A stretch of 64,000 bases of DNA from Bacteroidales bacterium. Its GTDB lineage: Bacteria; Bacteroidota; Bacteroidia; Bacteroidales; Marinilabiliaceae. Each line of letters opens with the position of its first letter. Position 1 is the first letter of the stretch. Made by a program: the position numbers and the translations under genes. The notes beneath the pieces were generated by a model. That model did no database searches and was not told the DNA's origin. It was given only the letters and a program-made list of their open reading frames with translations. This document shows, in pieces, positions 1 through 8,440 of the stretch. The DNA lies in contig JAKSLD010000020.1 of the NCBI GenBank assembly GCA_024401395.1, forward strand, positions 1 through 64,000. The letters are read 5' to 3'.

Positions 1-35
1 GCGTAATTCATTTATCTTAATAGAGTGAAACCGTT

Positions 36-902
36 ATGAAGAGAATACTATTTATCATCACAATATCAATATTTACCCAACTGGTTACGGCTCAAAACAA
101 GCGAGCTCTACTTGTGGGCATATCAGACTACCAATGTATCAACAAGTATGGCGGTTGGAACAACATTCATGGCAAGAATGATGTAGATTTATTATCCACT
201 ACGCTTAAAGACAATGGTGTGTCGGTATCATGTCTATCCGACAAGGAAGCGACAAAAACAGGTATTACAATTGCATTAACCAAATTGGTATCTCAATGTA
301 GTGCTGGCGATATAGTTTATTTGCACTTCTCAACGCATGGTCAACCATTCGAAGATTTAAGTGGTGATGAAGATGATGGATGGGATGAATCTATTGTTCC
401 TGTTGACGCTCCTATTGAATTTACAAAAGGAATGTACGAAGGCGAGAACCATCTGATCGACGACGAGTTAAATGAGTACTGTACAAAGATTCGAAAAGCG
501 ATTGGCTCAAACGGAATGCTGTACGTTGTAATTGATGCTTGCCATGCAGGAAAGGCTTCCATGGGAATAGAGGAAGAAGTAATTCGTGGAACAAAGGCAG
601 GATTTACTCGTAGTGGTAAATATTACCGTCCCAAAAAATTGGAAAAGAGCAATTACTATAACATTCCTTCCTCCCTTTCACTTGGGAAAGTTGTCTTCAT
701 TGAAGCTTGCAGATCGTATCAGGTCAATAAAGAGATAGTTGAAGACGGCAAATATTATGGAGCTTTATCATATTATATTAATCATGTTTTATCCAGCCGT
801 ATATTATCAAAAGATACACAGTGGGTAGAAGCTGTGAAAGATATCATGTGTAAAGACATTCGATTATCGAATCAAAATGTTGTTATTGAATACAGTGAGT
901 AA
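36..902 (+). CDS. Secreted caspase-like cysteine protease (peptidase C14 family)
   Basis: A 288-residue protein with a clear signal peptide (residues 1-20, ending VTAQ), so it is probably exported to the periplasm or outside. The fold opens with NKRALLVGISDY, the usual first strand of caspase/metacaspase domains. The catalytic pair is visible: His101 in the FSTHG motif and Cys169 in VIDACHAG. An acidic stretch follows the histidine (residues 107-118), as in many bacterial C14 members. No extra domains are seen. The stop lies 6 bases before an ECF sigma gene, so the two are probably co-transcribed. From this context I infer a role in controlling or responding to the sigma pathway; the substrate is unknown. 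Family assignment is confident, function is not. Confidence 0.85.
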   Translation: MKRILFIITISIFTQLVTAQNKRALLVGISDYQCINKYGGWNNIHGKNDVDLLSTTLKDNGVSVSCLSDKEATKTGITIALTKLVSQCSAGDIVYLHFSTHGQPFEDLSGDEDDGWDESIVPVDAPIEFTKGMYEGENHLIDDELNEYCTKIRKAIGSNGMLYVVIDACHAGKASMGIEEEVIRGTKAGFTRSGKYYRPKKLEKSNYYNIPSSLSLGKVVFIEACRSYQVNKEIVEDGKYYGALSYYINHVLSSRILSKDTQWVEAVKDIMCKDIRLSNQNVVIEYSE

Positions 903-905
903 AAT

Positions 906-1481
906 ATGACTAAAGAAGAATTTAATATACCGGACGATAGAATCTTAAGACATTTCTTTGATAAAGAGCGAAGCAAGATACTTGCAGTTCTAAGAAATCG
1001 TTTATCCATTTCTACAGATGATGCAGAAGACATCTACCAAGATGCCTGCATTGCCTTGTTTGATAACATACAAAATGGGAAGCTAAAAACACTTACTTGT
1101 AGTTTATCTACATATTTTACTCAGATATGCTTAAACAAGGGATATAATTTTGTAAACCGTGGACATTCAACAGCATCTTTTGACCAAATGCTGGTCAATA
1201 CCCAATATGACAAATATGGTCTCGCTCAGTTAGAAGCGATACTAGGTTTGGGGGATGGATTATCTCAAGAACAAACAGCAATGATGCGAGATATTGTACA
1301 AGATTTACCATATCCATGCGAAGACATTCTTTGGGCCTACTATGGAGATGATCTCAGCATGAAGGAGATTGCAGATGTTATAGGTTTCAATGGCGCAGAC
1401 TCTGTCAAATCTAAGAAGAGTCAGTGCATGAGTAAATTGAAAGAACGTTTCACCAGAATTATCAAATCGTTTTATGAGTAA
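906..1481 (+). CDS. ECF-type RNA polymerase sigma factor
   Basis: A 191-residue sigma-70 family protein of ECF size. Region 2 is recognisable by DDAEDIYQDACIALFDNI (about residues 37-54). Region 4 is a helix-turn-helix near the C-terminus (about residues 145-185), with LSMKEIADVIGF followed by a basic helix. There is no region 1 or 3. It starts just after the caspase gene, and its last 8 bases overlap the start of the membrane protein gene that follows, which suggests translational coupling as in sigma/anti-sigma pairs. It probably directs RNA polymerase to a small regulon, perhaps including this locus. Confidence 0.85.
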   Translation: MTKEEFNIPDDRILRHFFDKERSKILAVLRNRLSISTDDAEDIYQDACIALFDNIQNGKLKTLTCSLSTYFTQICLNKGYNFVNRGHSTASFDQMLVNTQYDKYGLAQLEAILGLGDGLSQEQTAMMRDIVQDLPYPCEDILWAYYGDDLSMKEIADVIGFNGADSVKSKKSQCMSKLKERFTRIIKSFYE

Positions 1482-2178
1482 CATAGAAAATTTTGACGCG
1501 CGCCTTGAACTCTTTTTAAAAAACAAGATGACGAAAGAGGAAAGCAATATATTCCTTGGAGAACTACAAGACAATCCTGACCTAAGAGAGCGTGCGCAAA
1601 CAATGGCTGCTGCTATCAAAAACATGAAAGAACTAAATTATGAACATGGTCAGAGAGTGGCGTCGAAGATCGAACAGGTCTCTGTACGTAATTTCAGAGA
1701 AGCTGCCCATTTACCACAGAAGGCAAGGGTTATATCCCTTATGTCAATTGTAAGTAAGAGTATAGCAGCTTGTTTTATTGGCGTTATTATTTTGGGTAGC
1801 TACCGATATTATATATATAATGAAACTGTAACGTTGGGTGACAGTTATTATGCGGCTATACCAACAGAATTGGTTATTCGTGATGCAGATGAAGTTCCTT
1901 CACAACTGACTCTACTGTTCAACCACGTAAAGGATGGAAAAGATCTAGATAACACCATTCTTAATCTCCAAGAAAAGTTCTCTCTGGCAATATCCGAAGA
2001 TTATAATGACTATACCAATTATATCAATGATATTGGATGGAATCTCGCCATTGCACACTTAAAGGAAGGAGAGAGAGACGATGCTGTAAAGACATTGGAA
2101 TTATTGATTTCTCATTCAGAAAGTGACATTGTTATCGAAAAATGCAAGAAACTTATTGAGGAAATTAAAGAACTGTAA
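1474..2178 (+). CDS. Single-pass membrane protein, probable anti-sigma factor with TPR-like periplasmic part
   Basis: A 234-residue protein whose start overlaps the sigma gene. The N-terminal cytoplasmic part (1-87) contains MTKEESNIFLGELQDNPDL, the kind of leader seen in Bacteroidota anti-sigma proteins. One transmembrane helix lies at about 88-112 (ISLMSIVSKSIAACFIGVII). The C-terminal part (113-234) is predicted to be periplasmic and has a TPR-like helix pair (WNLAIAHLKEGERDDAVKTL). I infer that it holds the sigma factor at the membrane. The neighbouring exported caspase could act on its outer domain, but no cleavage site is evident. No canonical zinc anti-sigma (HxxxCxxC) motif is present. 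Confidence 0.6.
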   Translation: MSNIENFDARLELFLKNKMTKEESNIFLGELQDNPDLRERAQTMAAAIKNMKELNYEHGQRVASKIEQVSVRNFREAAHLPQKARVISLMSIVSKSIAACFIGVIILGSYRYYIYNETVTLGDSYYAAIPTELVIRDADEVPSQLTLLFNHVKDGKDLDNTILNLQEKFSLAISEDYNDYTNYINDIGWNLAIAHLKEGERDDAVKTLELLISHSESDIVIEKCKKLIEEIKEL

Positions 2179-2197
2179 ATTAGACTATTATACTTGC

Positions 2198-2236
2198 AGT
2201 AAGGCTTCCACAAAAACGGGAGCCTTACTTTTTTGT
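2198..2236 (+). terminator. Rho-independent terminator after the sigma/anti-sigma genes
   Basis: An inverted repeat AGTAAGGCTTCC (2199-2210) / GGGAGCCTTACT (2218-2229), with one mismatch, is followed by a T-run. It lies 20 bases after the anti-sigma stop and separates the caspase-sigma unit from the small genes downstream. It also makes a TTG start at 2233 for the next gene unlikely. Confidence 0.85.
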
Positions 2237-2301
2237 TTTTTCCCGTTTACCTTTTATATGACTTATGTTATAGAGTTGTAGAAACAAAAAAAATAAAGAA
2301 C

Positions 2302-2484
2302 ATGAAAAAGATGACTAAAACAGAAATTCGTGAATTTAACTCAAAGGTTGAATACAACGAAAGTATTGCAAGCTGGATTGTAGATATTATATCTTGCATT
2401 ATTGCATTCCCGATGATAGTAATGGTTGTCTATCGACGTGGTAAATATAATCAAATGATTTCTGAGGTCGGATCAAACGATTAA
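2302..2484 (+). CDS. Small membrane protein of unknown function
   Basis: About 60 residues when started at ATG 2302 (MKKMTKTEIREF). An upstream in-frame TTG at 2233 lies inside the terminator hairpin, so I reject it. One hydrophobic helix (SWIVDIISCIIAFPMIVMVV) is followed by a basic YRRGKYN, suggesting an N-out/C-in or hairpin-free single pass. No family is recognised. It is the first of a string of short co-directional genes (2302-3114) with spacings of a few bases, so these are probably one transcript leading to the DUF4407 gene. Confidence 0.55.
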   Translation: MKKMTKTEIREFNSKVEYNESIASWIVDIISCIIAFPMIVMVVYRRGKYNQMISEVGSND

Positions 2485-2488
2485 TGTT

Positions 2489-2752
2489 ATGAGAAGATAT
2501 AATACGCAAGCGGAGATTGACGAAATACCAAACGTAAGTTTTAAACGTCAGGCAATATGCCAAAACTATATTAAATATGGTGATGAATGTGACCCACAGA
2601 TCTATTTCAGCAACCAACTGGATGCAAATCCAAATCTGTTAGCATGGCTTTTTAGTGACGAATCTCTTGTCGGCAAGACTTACTTATCCTTATCATCTGA
2701 ACGCTTTGAAGCATTTCAAGATTTTTACAATTCATTAGATATATACGATTAA
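2489..2752 (+). CDS. Small soluble protein of unknown function
   Basis: An 87-residue soluble protein starting 4 bases after the previous stop. It has a charged N-terminus (MRRYNTQAEIDEIP) and an acidic, aromatic-rich C-terminus (FEAFQDFYNSLDIYD). There is no signal peptide or membrane helix, and I recognise no domain. Tight spacing to both neighbours supports it as a real gene of the small-gene cluster. Confidence 0.5.
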   Translation: MRRYNTQAEIDEIPNVSFKRQAICQNYIKYGDECDPQIYFSNQLDANPNLLAWLFSDESLVGKTYLSLSSERFEAFQDFYNSLDIYD

Positions 2753-2764
2753 ATACTATAAAAT

Positions 2765-2962
2765 ATGGAAAGAGCATTCTTTTTGATCATTGCCGTATCA
2801 TTGGCATATGGCGTAGGTTGCATGGGACGCAACAGAAGAATTGGTTTTGGTTGGGCTTTTGGCCTCTCATTACTCAACGTATTCATTGGGTTGATAGCAG
2901 TACTTCTCTCAAAGAAGATTCCTAAGGATGAAATCAATAAAGTAGAAAGAAAGGAGGATTAG
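2765..2962 (+). CDS. Small two-helix membrane protein
   Basis: A 65-residue protein with two short hydrophobic segments: AFFLIIAVSLAYGVGCMG and a second around FGLSLLNVFIGLIAVLLS. They are separated by a basic, glycine-rich loop, and the C-terminal tail is charged. The arrangement resembles the small membrane proteins found in many stress or phage-shock loci, but no family can be named. An AGGAGG-like purine tract (2951-2957) near its end probably serves the next small gene. Confidence 0.5.
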   Translation: MERAFFLIIAVSLAYGVGCMGRNRRIGFGWAFGLSLLNVFIGLIAVLLSKKIPKDEINKVERKED

Positions 2963-2964
2963 AA

Positions 2965-3114
2965 ATGAAAACTATAGGATGGATATTACTCGTATTAGGC
3001 AGTCTTTCAAGCTTAGGAGCATTGACTGCAGGTCACAGCATCTTTGGTCCTGTATTCTTCATAGCAGTAGGACTAATGCTCATTAACAAAAGCAATAACG
3101 ATAAAAAAGATTAA
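2965..3114 (+). CDS. Very small (49 aa) membrane protein
   Basis: A short reading frame, ATG 2965 to TAA 3112-3114, preceded at good spacing by AAGGAGG (2951-2957), one of the few strong ribosome sites in the window. The product is 49 residues and nearly all hydrophobic: MKTIGWILLVLGSLSSLG, then a turn (TAGHSIFGP) and a second helix FFIAVGLMLI, with a Lys/Asp-rich tail. It resembles tiny two-helix membrane proteins. It sits between two co-directional genes with 2- and 4-base gaps. Confidence 0.5.
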   Translation: MKTIGWILLVLGSLSSLGALTAGHSIFGPVFFIAVGLMLINKSNNDKKD

Positions 3115-3118
3115 TTGT

Positions 3119-3745
3119 ATGGCACTTTTCGGATTTTTCAACAGAAAGAATGAGAATACAAACACTATTCCCTTCCAGCTTACACCTGTTACTCCAGTTT
3201 CATCTGTGGAGGAAGCAACCAACGAAACTCCTGTTGTGGAAGAAACCGTGTCAGAGAATAAGCCTCTCATGGTTTCCTATGCTACAGGCTGGCCAATAGA
3301 CATAATCTATGGTTTCCTACACAAGAACTATGAAAGCAAAGGTTACGATGATGCAATGTTAAACAGTAATCTTACCTTTAGAGATATGAACATGAATATC
3401 ATTCGTCACAAGATTCTAATGGTATTCCGTGAAATCAATCTCAACTACGATGCCATGAAGCAAGATCTTGACACGAGAATTGAAACCTGCAACGCTGCTG
3501 GTCTGCTTACAACAGCAGCAGACCTGAATAAGCAAATGGCAGTTATTAATGCTCACAAGGAGGAGTTGTCTCAACTGGAGCATGATTTCCGCAATAATGC
3601 AAATGAAGCATCTGTTCCTCTTATGTCCTACGAATGTGGCTTCTTGCGTGGCATATCAACAATTGCATTGGCAAGTCCTACTAAAACACAGTCAATTAAA
3701 GCACCTGTAGTATCTACTCTTAACCCAAAGAGCATGGCAGTATAA
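3119..3745 (+). CDS. Hypothetical protein with central coiled-coil-like region
   Basis: A 208-residue soluble protein. Residues 1-45 are low-complexity, rich in Thr, Val and Glu. Residues 50-105 hold a compact domain (ATGWPIDIIYGFLHKNY...). Residues 105-165 are helical and probably coiled coil (DAMKQDLDTRIETC...LNKQMAVINAHKEELSQLEHDF). No known family is recognised. It precedes a DUF4407 membrane protein by 51 bases and may act with it. The A-rich codon choice differs from that of plus-strand genes further along, in keeping with an acquired block. Confidence 0.5.
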   Translation: MALFGFFNRKNENTNTIPFQLTPVTPVSSVEEATNETPVVEETVSENKPLMVSYATGWPIDIIYGFLHKNYESKGYDDAMLNSNLTFRDMNMNIIRHKILMVFREINLNYDAMKQDLDTRIETCNAAGLLTTAADLNKQMAVINAHKEELSQLEHDFRNNANEASVPLMSYECGFLRGISTIALASPTKTQSIKAPVVSTLNPKSMAV

Positions 3746-3796
3746 GGAGTACTGTGTTTATTCACTATGTATTGAACTATTAACAGACAAGATAAT

Positions 3797-4765
3797 ATGA
3801 ATTGGTGGTCAAAATTTGGTTGTAAATTAACAGGATGGAGTTCTGAAGTTCTCGCACAATGCTCTGAAGCAAGTCGTTGTCAATTAAGTAAATATACTTC
3901 AGCACTGATGATTCTTATACTCATCTGGAGTGTTACAGGATTCTGCTTTGCTCAGCGCTATATAGGATTGCCTGTTTGGGGCTGCTGCCTCGTATCGCTT
4001 ATTTTCATTACCATTGTAATTATGATCGAGCGTCAGATTATTCTTACAACCGAGAAATCATTATCAATGCTTGCTTTCCGCGCTGTTATTGCGTTAGTGA
4101 TGGCAATCGTGGGCTCAACAATATTTGACCAAACCATGTTTGGAAAAGATATTAACAAGCAAATGGCTAGAACTATAGAGGTTCAAGTGGCAGAACTAAC
4201 AGCTCAGCGAGTACATACGATTGATGAAAAGTTAGCAACACTTAAAGCAGTATCTGATTCTATCACGGCCATTAATTCTTTGCTCCAGAAGGATGTTAAT
4301 AAGAACCCTTTTATCATACAAACTTCTCGAACAAGTGCATCCAATAAGGTTTTGATGCCAGATGGTAGCTTGATGACTATTAGCAATCCTTCAGTTACAA
4401 AAAGTGAAGTTACTAATCCTAAGTTGTCTCAGATTGAAGCCAATAACAAAAAACTCGAACAGATAAGTAAGCAAGAACTTAAGTGGTCAGAGAAAAAGCA
4501 AACTATGGAGGAGGATGTTCGGAAGGAGTGTAAAGAAAGCGTAGGTTTTCTTGAAGAACTTGAAGCTATGTGGTCTATTATAACCAACAGACCTCTGGCA
4601 GGAGCATTCTATCTTGTTTTCTTCTTCTTACTCATGAGTCTTGAATTGTTTGTTGTTGTTAGCAAGACCGTTGATAAAGAATGCGACTATGAAGCAGCTA
4701 TAAAGGGCGCACAAAAAATTCGTGTCTCGCAGTTTAATAAGGCTTTTAACCACGTAAGAATATAA
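3797..4765 (+). CDS. DUF4407 domain-containing membrane protein
   Basis: A 322-residue protein. Transmembrane helices lie at about 34-52, 59-80 and 93-112, with a fourth at about 267-292. Between helices 3 and 4 is a long, charged, probably coiled-coil segment (about 120-260). The N-terminus, with its conserved Trp and Leu-rich start, and the RAVIALVMAIVGSTIFDQTMFGKDI stretch around helix 3 match DUF4407, a family seen in Bacteroidota and actinobacteria with no settled function. Family members often sit in accessory or conflict-related loci, which fits this neighbourhood. Confidence 0.7.
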   Translation: MNWWSKFGCKLTGWSSEVLAQCSEASRCQLSKYTSALMILILIWSVTGFCFAQRYIGLPVWGCCLVSLIFITIVIMIERQIILTTEKSLSMLAFRAVIALVMAIVGSTIFDQTMFGKDINKQMARTIEVQVAELTAQRVHTIDEKLATLKAVSDSITAINSLLQKDVNKNPFIIQTSRTSASNKVLMPDGSLMTISNPSVTKSEVTNPKLSQIEANNKKLEQISKQELKWSEKKQTMEEDVRKECKESVGFLEELEAMWSIITNRPLAGAFYLVFFFLLMSLELFVVVSKTVDKECDYEAAIKGAQKIRVSQFNKAFNHVRI

Positions 4766-4894
4766 AAACACGTTCACAATAAACTATATACTTGTCAAGA
4801 ATAGATTAATTTCGATTGAAAGAGTCAATGATTTGTTTCCTATAAAAAGCATTGAGCACAAATATACGGAACATCGAAAGGAACTTTGACAATA

Positions 4895-5338
4895 ATGAAG
4901 CCAAACATGAATCTCAACCTACAAATAGACACCGCATACTATTTGTTTAACCTCAAATTATTCATCTTTATGAAGTTAAAGCATATGCATAAACGAGAAG
5001 CAAAGAATAGTTTATTTAGAGTCATCAATGAATTGGACTACAAAATATATCCATTGGGGTTGAAAGAAGAAGTAAAGTATGTAGAGGATTTGAATACAGC
5101 ACTAAATCGTAGGTATTCCAAAATTGAAATTGCGAATATGTTGAGACGAATAATGAGTTATGTTATTCTTACAAACTCGTCAATTTTTGCCACATTACCA
5201 TTGGCTCAGAAGGTCGTCAAGACGATTACAAGAAAGGAACTGCTGATTGTAACTAATTATATATTGGAAAATAATCAATATATAGCAAGAGTCAATTATG
5301 CTTTATTTCAAAATATAACTGAACAAAGTGGCAAATGA
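4895..5338 (+). CDS. Hypothetical protein
   Basis: About 147 residues from ATG 4895. An in-frame TTG at 4886 is less likely because AAAGGA at 4877-4882 is better spaced to the ATG. The product is soluble, helical and Leu/Asn/Lys-rich, without a signal peptide. Blocks such as EEVKYVEDLNTALNRRYSKIEIANMLRRI suggest a helical bundle. No family is recognised. It stands alone after a 120-base gap from the DUF4407 gene and is the last plus-strand gene of the accessory block. Confidence 0.45.
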   Translation: MKPNMNLNLQIDTAYYLFNLKLFIFMKLKHMHKREAKNSLFRVINELDYKIYPLGLKEEVKYVEDLNTALNRRYSKIEIANMLRRIMSYVILTNSSIFATLPLAQKVVKTITRKELLIVTNYILENNQYIARVNYALFQNITEQSGK

Positions 5339-5344
5339 CCATTC

Positions 5345-5718
5345 TCATTTTTCACCATTAGCCTTCTTAACAATGTTCTTTAATCGCTCTATGGCGAGTG
5401 CAAGAACTCGACCTTCATAGACAGTCGCAGCAATAATTGCCAAATCATCCTTGTTTAGTATAATCTCAAAAAGCATCGATTCTTGACAGCACAACTCGTA
5501 TGTTTCGGGTTCTGCAGTAGGCAAAACAATGAAGGTTGGTTCAGTTGTCAGGCATTAGTGTAGTCGCAATTTGTTTTATCAACTGCAAAGTTATCGGTAA
5601 TCGCAGAATCAGAATATAAAAATTCTGGAATAAACTTATAACGTGCAGTTTGATTGTTAATACAGTATTGTTCATATCCGCAAGCTCTCCCTCTCTTTTT
5701 GTTTTCTCCAAAACTCAT
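5345..5718 (-). pseudogene. Broken or two-part minus-strand gene of unknown function
   Basis: Two open stretches face left here. The first runs from ATG 5718 to TGA 5548 (56 codons, starting MSFGENKKRGRACGYEQYC). The second is open in another frame from 5554 to the stop at 5345 (69 codons, ending ERLKNIVKKANGEK). The second lacks a good start at its upstream end. Read end to end with a one-base shift near 5550 they give one coherent ~125-residue protein containing several cysteines (RACGYEQYC, NCDYTNA/CLTTEP, ELCCQES). I favour a frameshifted gene; two overlapping small genes are the alternative. No family is recognised. Confidence 0.45.
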
Positions 5719-5786
5719 ACTATCTTTATCCTGTTTTCATAAACATCGGTTTTATATCTGTTTTCGCCTTATTATTATCTTATAGC

Positions 5787-8246
5787 ATGAAAACTAGTCT
5801 GTTCCTGTCTGGTCTCTTGACCTTTGCCGCAGCTTGCTCTGTTCCCGTAACGGAGAATGTCTATGATGAGTTCAACCTCATCCACCAGAATGGCCCGACT
5901 TTGGGCTACTCTCCTTCGTCTGGTGTCTCTATCCTTAAAGTTGATGGCTTGTGTTTCAAGGACTTGAACCGTAATGGCGTCTTGGATGTCTATGAGGATT
6001 GGCGTAAGCCTATCGAGGAGCGTGTCAATGATCTGGCTAATCAATTGTCTAAGGAGGAAATAGCTGGTCTTATGCTCTATAGCGGTCACCAGAATATCCC
6101 TGCTAGGGGTACTTATGGCGCTAGCACTTATAATGGTAAGCCTTTTGATGAGAGTGGCGCTAATCCTTGGGACTTGAGCGATATGCAACGTAAGTTCTTG
6201 GCTGAGGATAACTTGCGCCATGTCTTGGTGGTTGAGGTGGAGAGTCCTTATGTGGCGGCTCGTTGGAATAATACTTCTCAGGCTTTTGTCGAGGGTCTGG
6301 GTCATGGTATCCCTAATAATAATTCTAGCGACCCTAGAAATGGTGTAGCTGCTGGCGATTCTGAGTTTAATGCTGGTAGCGGTGGTAAGATTTCTCTTTG
6401 GCCTAATGAACTGGGTATGGGCGCTACGTTCGACCCTGATCTTATGCGTGAATATGGTAGAATAGCCGCTACTGAATATCGCGCTCTGGGTTTCGCTACT
6501 TGCCTCTCGCCTCAGGTGGATTTGTGTACCGAACCTCGCTGGTTCCGTTTTTCTGGTACCTATGGCGAGGACCCTCAACTGGTAACTGATATGGCTGAGG
6601 CTTATTGCGATGGCTTCCAGACTAGCTATAATAACGATGCCTTGTACGGCGCATGGGGCCTCAAAAGCGTAAATACAATGGTAAAACATTGGCCTGGTGG
6701 CGGTCCTTGTGAGGCTGGCCGCGATGCCCACTATGGCAGGGGTAAATTCTCTGTCTACCCGGGCGGCAACTTCGAGTTGCATAAAAAGCCTTTCCTCGAG
6801 GGTGCTTTCAAACTGAAGAATGGAACGCATAAGGCTGCGGCTGTTATGCCTTATTATACTGTCAGCTATAACCAGTCTAAGGATAACGTGGCTAATAATT
6901 TCAATAGGACTATCATTTCTGATATGCTGCGTGGTGATGCCGACTATGATGGTGTAGTATGTACTGATTGGGCTGTAACTGCCGATGAGGTGCACCCTGG
7001 TATCCATTCTGGCAAGCCTTATGGCCTCGAAAAGATGTCTTTGGCTGAGCGTCATCTGGCTGTGCTCCGCGCTGGGGGCGACCAGTTCGGGGGTAATAAC
7101 GATATTGTCCCTGTCCTTGGGGCTTTCGAACTGATGATTAAAGAGGATGGGGAAGCGAAGTCTATGGAAAGAATACGCCAGAGCGCCCGTCGCTTGTTGC
7201 GTAACATTTTTCAGACGGGTTTGTTCGAGAATCCTTACCTAATTCCTGAGGAGAGCGAGAACGTTGTAGGTTGTCCTGAATTTATGGCTAAGGGCTACGA
7301 GGCACAGGTTAAGAGTGTGGTAATGGTCAAAAACCATAATAGTGCTCTTCCTCTCAAGGGGGCTGAGCAGACTAAGGTGTATATCCCTAAGCGTTTCTAT
7401 CCCGAACATATCCATTTCTGGGGTGGTGTCGTGCCTGCTGATAGTATTACTGAAGTCAGCGCCGAACAGGCTTCTAAGTATTTCCAGGTAGCTCAAACGC
7501 CTGAGGAGGCTGATGTGGCTCTTGTTTTCATCGATAGCCCTTTTAGTGGCTATGGCCATAATCTGGCTGAGGCTCTCTCTGATTATACTCCGGATATTAC
7601 TGTGGAGAGCGCCTTAAAGATGCTTAAGGGTAATGTTGATAATATTCCTGAGTCGGAGAAACTGAATATTCTTAATCAGTATGTCAATGGTATCAACCCT
7701 AAGAATTATTTTACCCCAAAGGGTACCGAAGTAACTGCTCCGGGTAATGGCTACTACCCTATCTCTCTTCAATATGAGGATTACGTGGCTGTCGATGCCC
7801 GCTCTGAAAGTATCGGCCAGGGTGATATCTTTGAAAAAAATCCTAACCGTAGCTACAAGGGTAAGGGTGTAAGGACGTATAACAAGCCTGACCTCGACTT
7901 GGTTCGCGAAATGCGTGCTAGAATGGGCAACAAGAAGGTCATAGTAGTCCTCAACTCATCCAACCCAACCGTCCTCACCGAACTAGAGCCTCTAGCCGAT
8001 GCTCTCCTTGTCACCTTTACCATCCAAAAACAGGCAGTCCTAGAAATAATCAATGGCAAATACGAACCAAGCGGTCTCCTCCCATTCCAAATGCCAGCCA
8101 ACATGAAGACCGTCGAACTCCAATCCGAGGACACCCCTCGAGATATGGTCTGCTACACCGATGCCGATGGCAATACCTACGACTTCGCCTTCGGCCTAAA
8201 TTGGTCCGGCCCAATCCACGACTCCCGCGTCCAGAAATACAAATAA
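5787..8246 (+). CDS. Glycoside hydrolase family 3 lipoprotein (beta-glucosidase-type)
   Basis: An 819-residue protein with a lipoprotein signal (LLTFAAAC, lipid-attachment Cys17), so probably membrane-anchored. The N-terminal (beta/alpha)8 domain runs to about residue 480. The likely nucleophile is Asp394 in GVVCTDW, the GH3 SDW-type motif, and KHWPGGGP matches the conserved substrate-binding KH region. A second alpha/beta sandwich domain follows (about 500-800). It probably removes terminal beta-linked sugars from oligosaccharides. Oddity: third codon positions are strongly T-rich up to about 7920, then turn C/A-rich to the stop, matching the transposase region downstream. There is no SusCD pair nearby, so it is not a classic PUL. 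Confidence 0.88.
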   Translation: MKTSLFLSGLLTFAAACSVPVTENVYDEFNLIHQNGPTLGYSPSSGVSILKVDGLCFKDLNRNGVLDVYEDWRKPIEERVNDLANQLSKEEIAGLMLYSGHQNIPARGTYGASTYNGKPFDESGANPWDLSDMQRKFLAEDNLRHVLVVEVESPYVAARWNNTSQAFVEGLGHGIPNNNSSDPRNGVAAGDSEFNAGSGGKISLWPNELGMGATFDPDLMREYGRIAATEYRALGFATCLSPQVDLCTEPRWFRFSGTYGEDPQLVTDMAEAYCDGFQTSYNNDALYGAWGLKSVNTMVKHWPGGGPCEAGRDAHYGRGKFSVYPGGNFELHKKPFLEGAFKLKNGTHKAAAVMPYYTVSYNQSKDNVANNFNRTIISDMLRGDADYDGVVCTDWAVTADEVHPGIHSGKPYGLEKMSLAERHLAVLRAGGDQFGGNNDIVPVLGAFELMIKEDGEAKSMERIRQSARRLLRNIFQTGLFENPYLIPEESENVVGCPEFMAKGYEAQVKSVVMVKNHNSALPLKGAEQTKVYIPKRFYPEHIHFWGGVVPADSITEVSAEQASKYFQVAQTPEEADVALVFIDSPFSGYGHNLAEALSDYTPDITVESALKMLKGNVDNIPESEKLNILNQYVNGINPKNYFTPKGTEVTAPGNGYYPISLQYEDYVAVDARSESIGQGDIFEKNPNRSYKGKGVRTYNKPDLDLVREMRARMGNKKVIVVLNSSNPTVLTELEPLADALLVTFTIQKQAVLEIINGKYEPSGLLPFQMPANMKTVELQSEDTPRDMVCYTDADGNTYDFAFGLNWSGPIHDSRVQKYK

Positions 8247-8254
8247 CCTGCTGG

Positions 8255-8277
8255 GTAGCCGTCTCTCTGGCGGCTAC
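8255..8277. repeat. GTAG-headed palindrome (REP-like)
   Basis: GTAGCCG (8255-8261) and CGGCTAC (8271-8277) form a perfect 7-bp inverted repeat 9 bases after the GH3 stop. It shares the GTAG...CTAC ends and GGCGGCTAC arm with the two larger REP-like copies nearby. It may also act as a weak terminator for the GH3 gene. Confidence 0.6.
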
Positions 8278-8314
8278 TCTCCGCTAACCCATAACAACCA
8301 AATAAACGCTAAGT

Positions 8315-8352
8315 ACCCCACCGCTGTAGAGCCGCCATGCTGGCGGCTACCC
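8315..8352. repeat. REP-like palindromic element, copy 1
   Basis: A 38-bp element identical to 8991-9028. It holds GTAG (8326-8329), the arm GCCGCC, a 5-base loop and GGCGGC ending in CTAC (8347-8350). A GTAG tetranucleotide followed by a hairpin is the hallmark of REP sequences recognised by REP-associated tyrosine transposases, and such a gene remnant lies directly downstream. Confidence 0.8.
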
Positions 8353-8440
8353 TCCGCAAGCACACACCCACTATCATCTAAATAGCAATTATCAATCAAA
8401 ACATACTACAATATACTCAAATCATTATTACCTTTACCGA

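Noticed and set aside
2233-2301. A TTG start extending the small membrane protein upstream
   Set aside because: It lies in the terminator of the preceding unit.
5775-7055. A long minus-strand reading frame (426 codons) opposite the GH3 gene
   Set aside because: It has no domain and lies entirely against a clear GH3 protein; the openness follows from the T-rich third positions of the GH3 codons.
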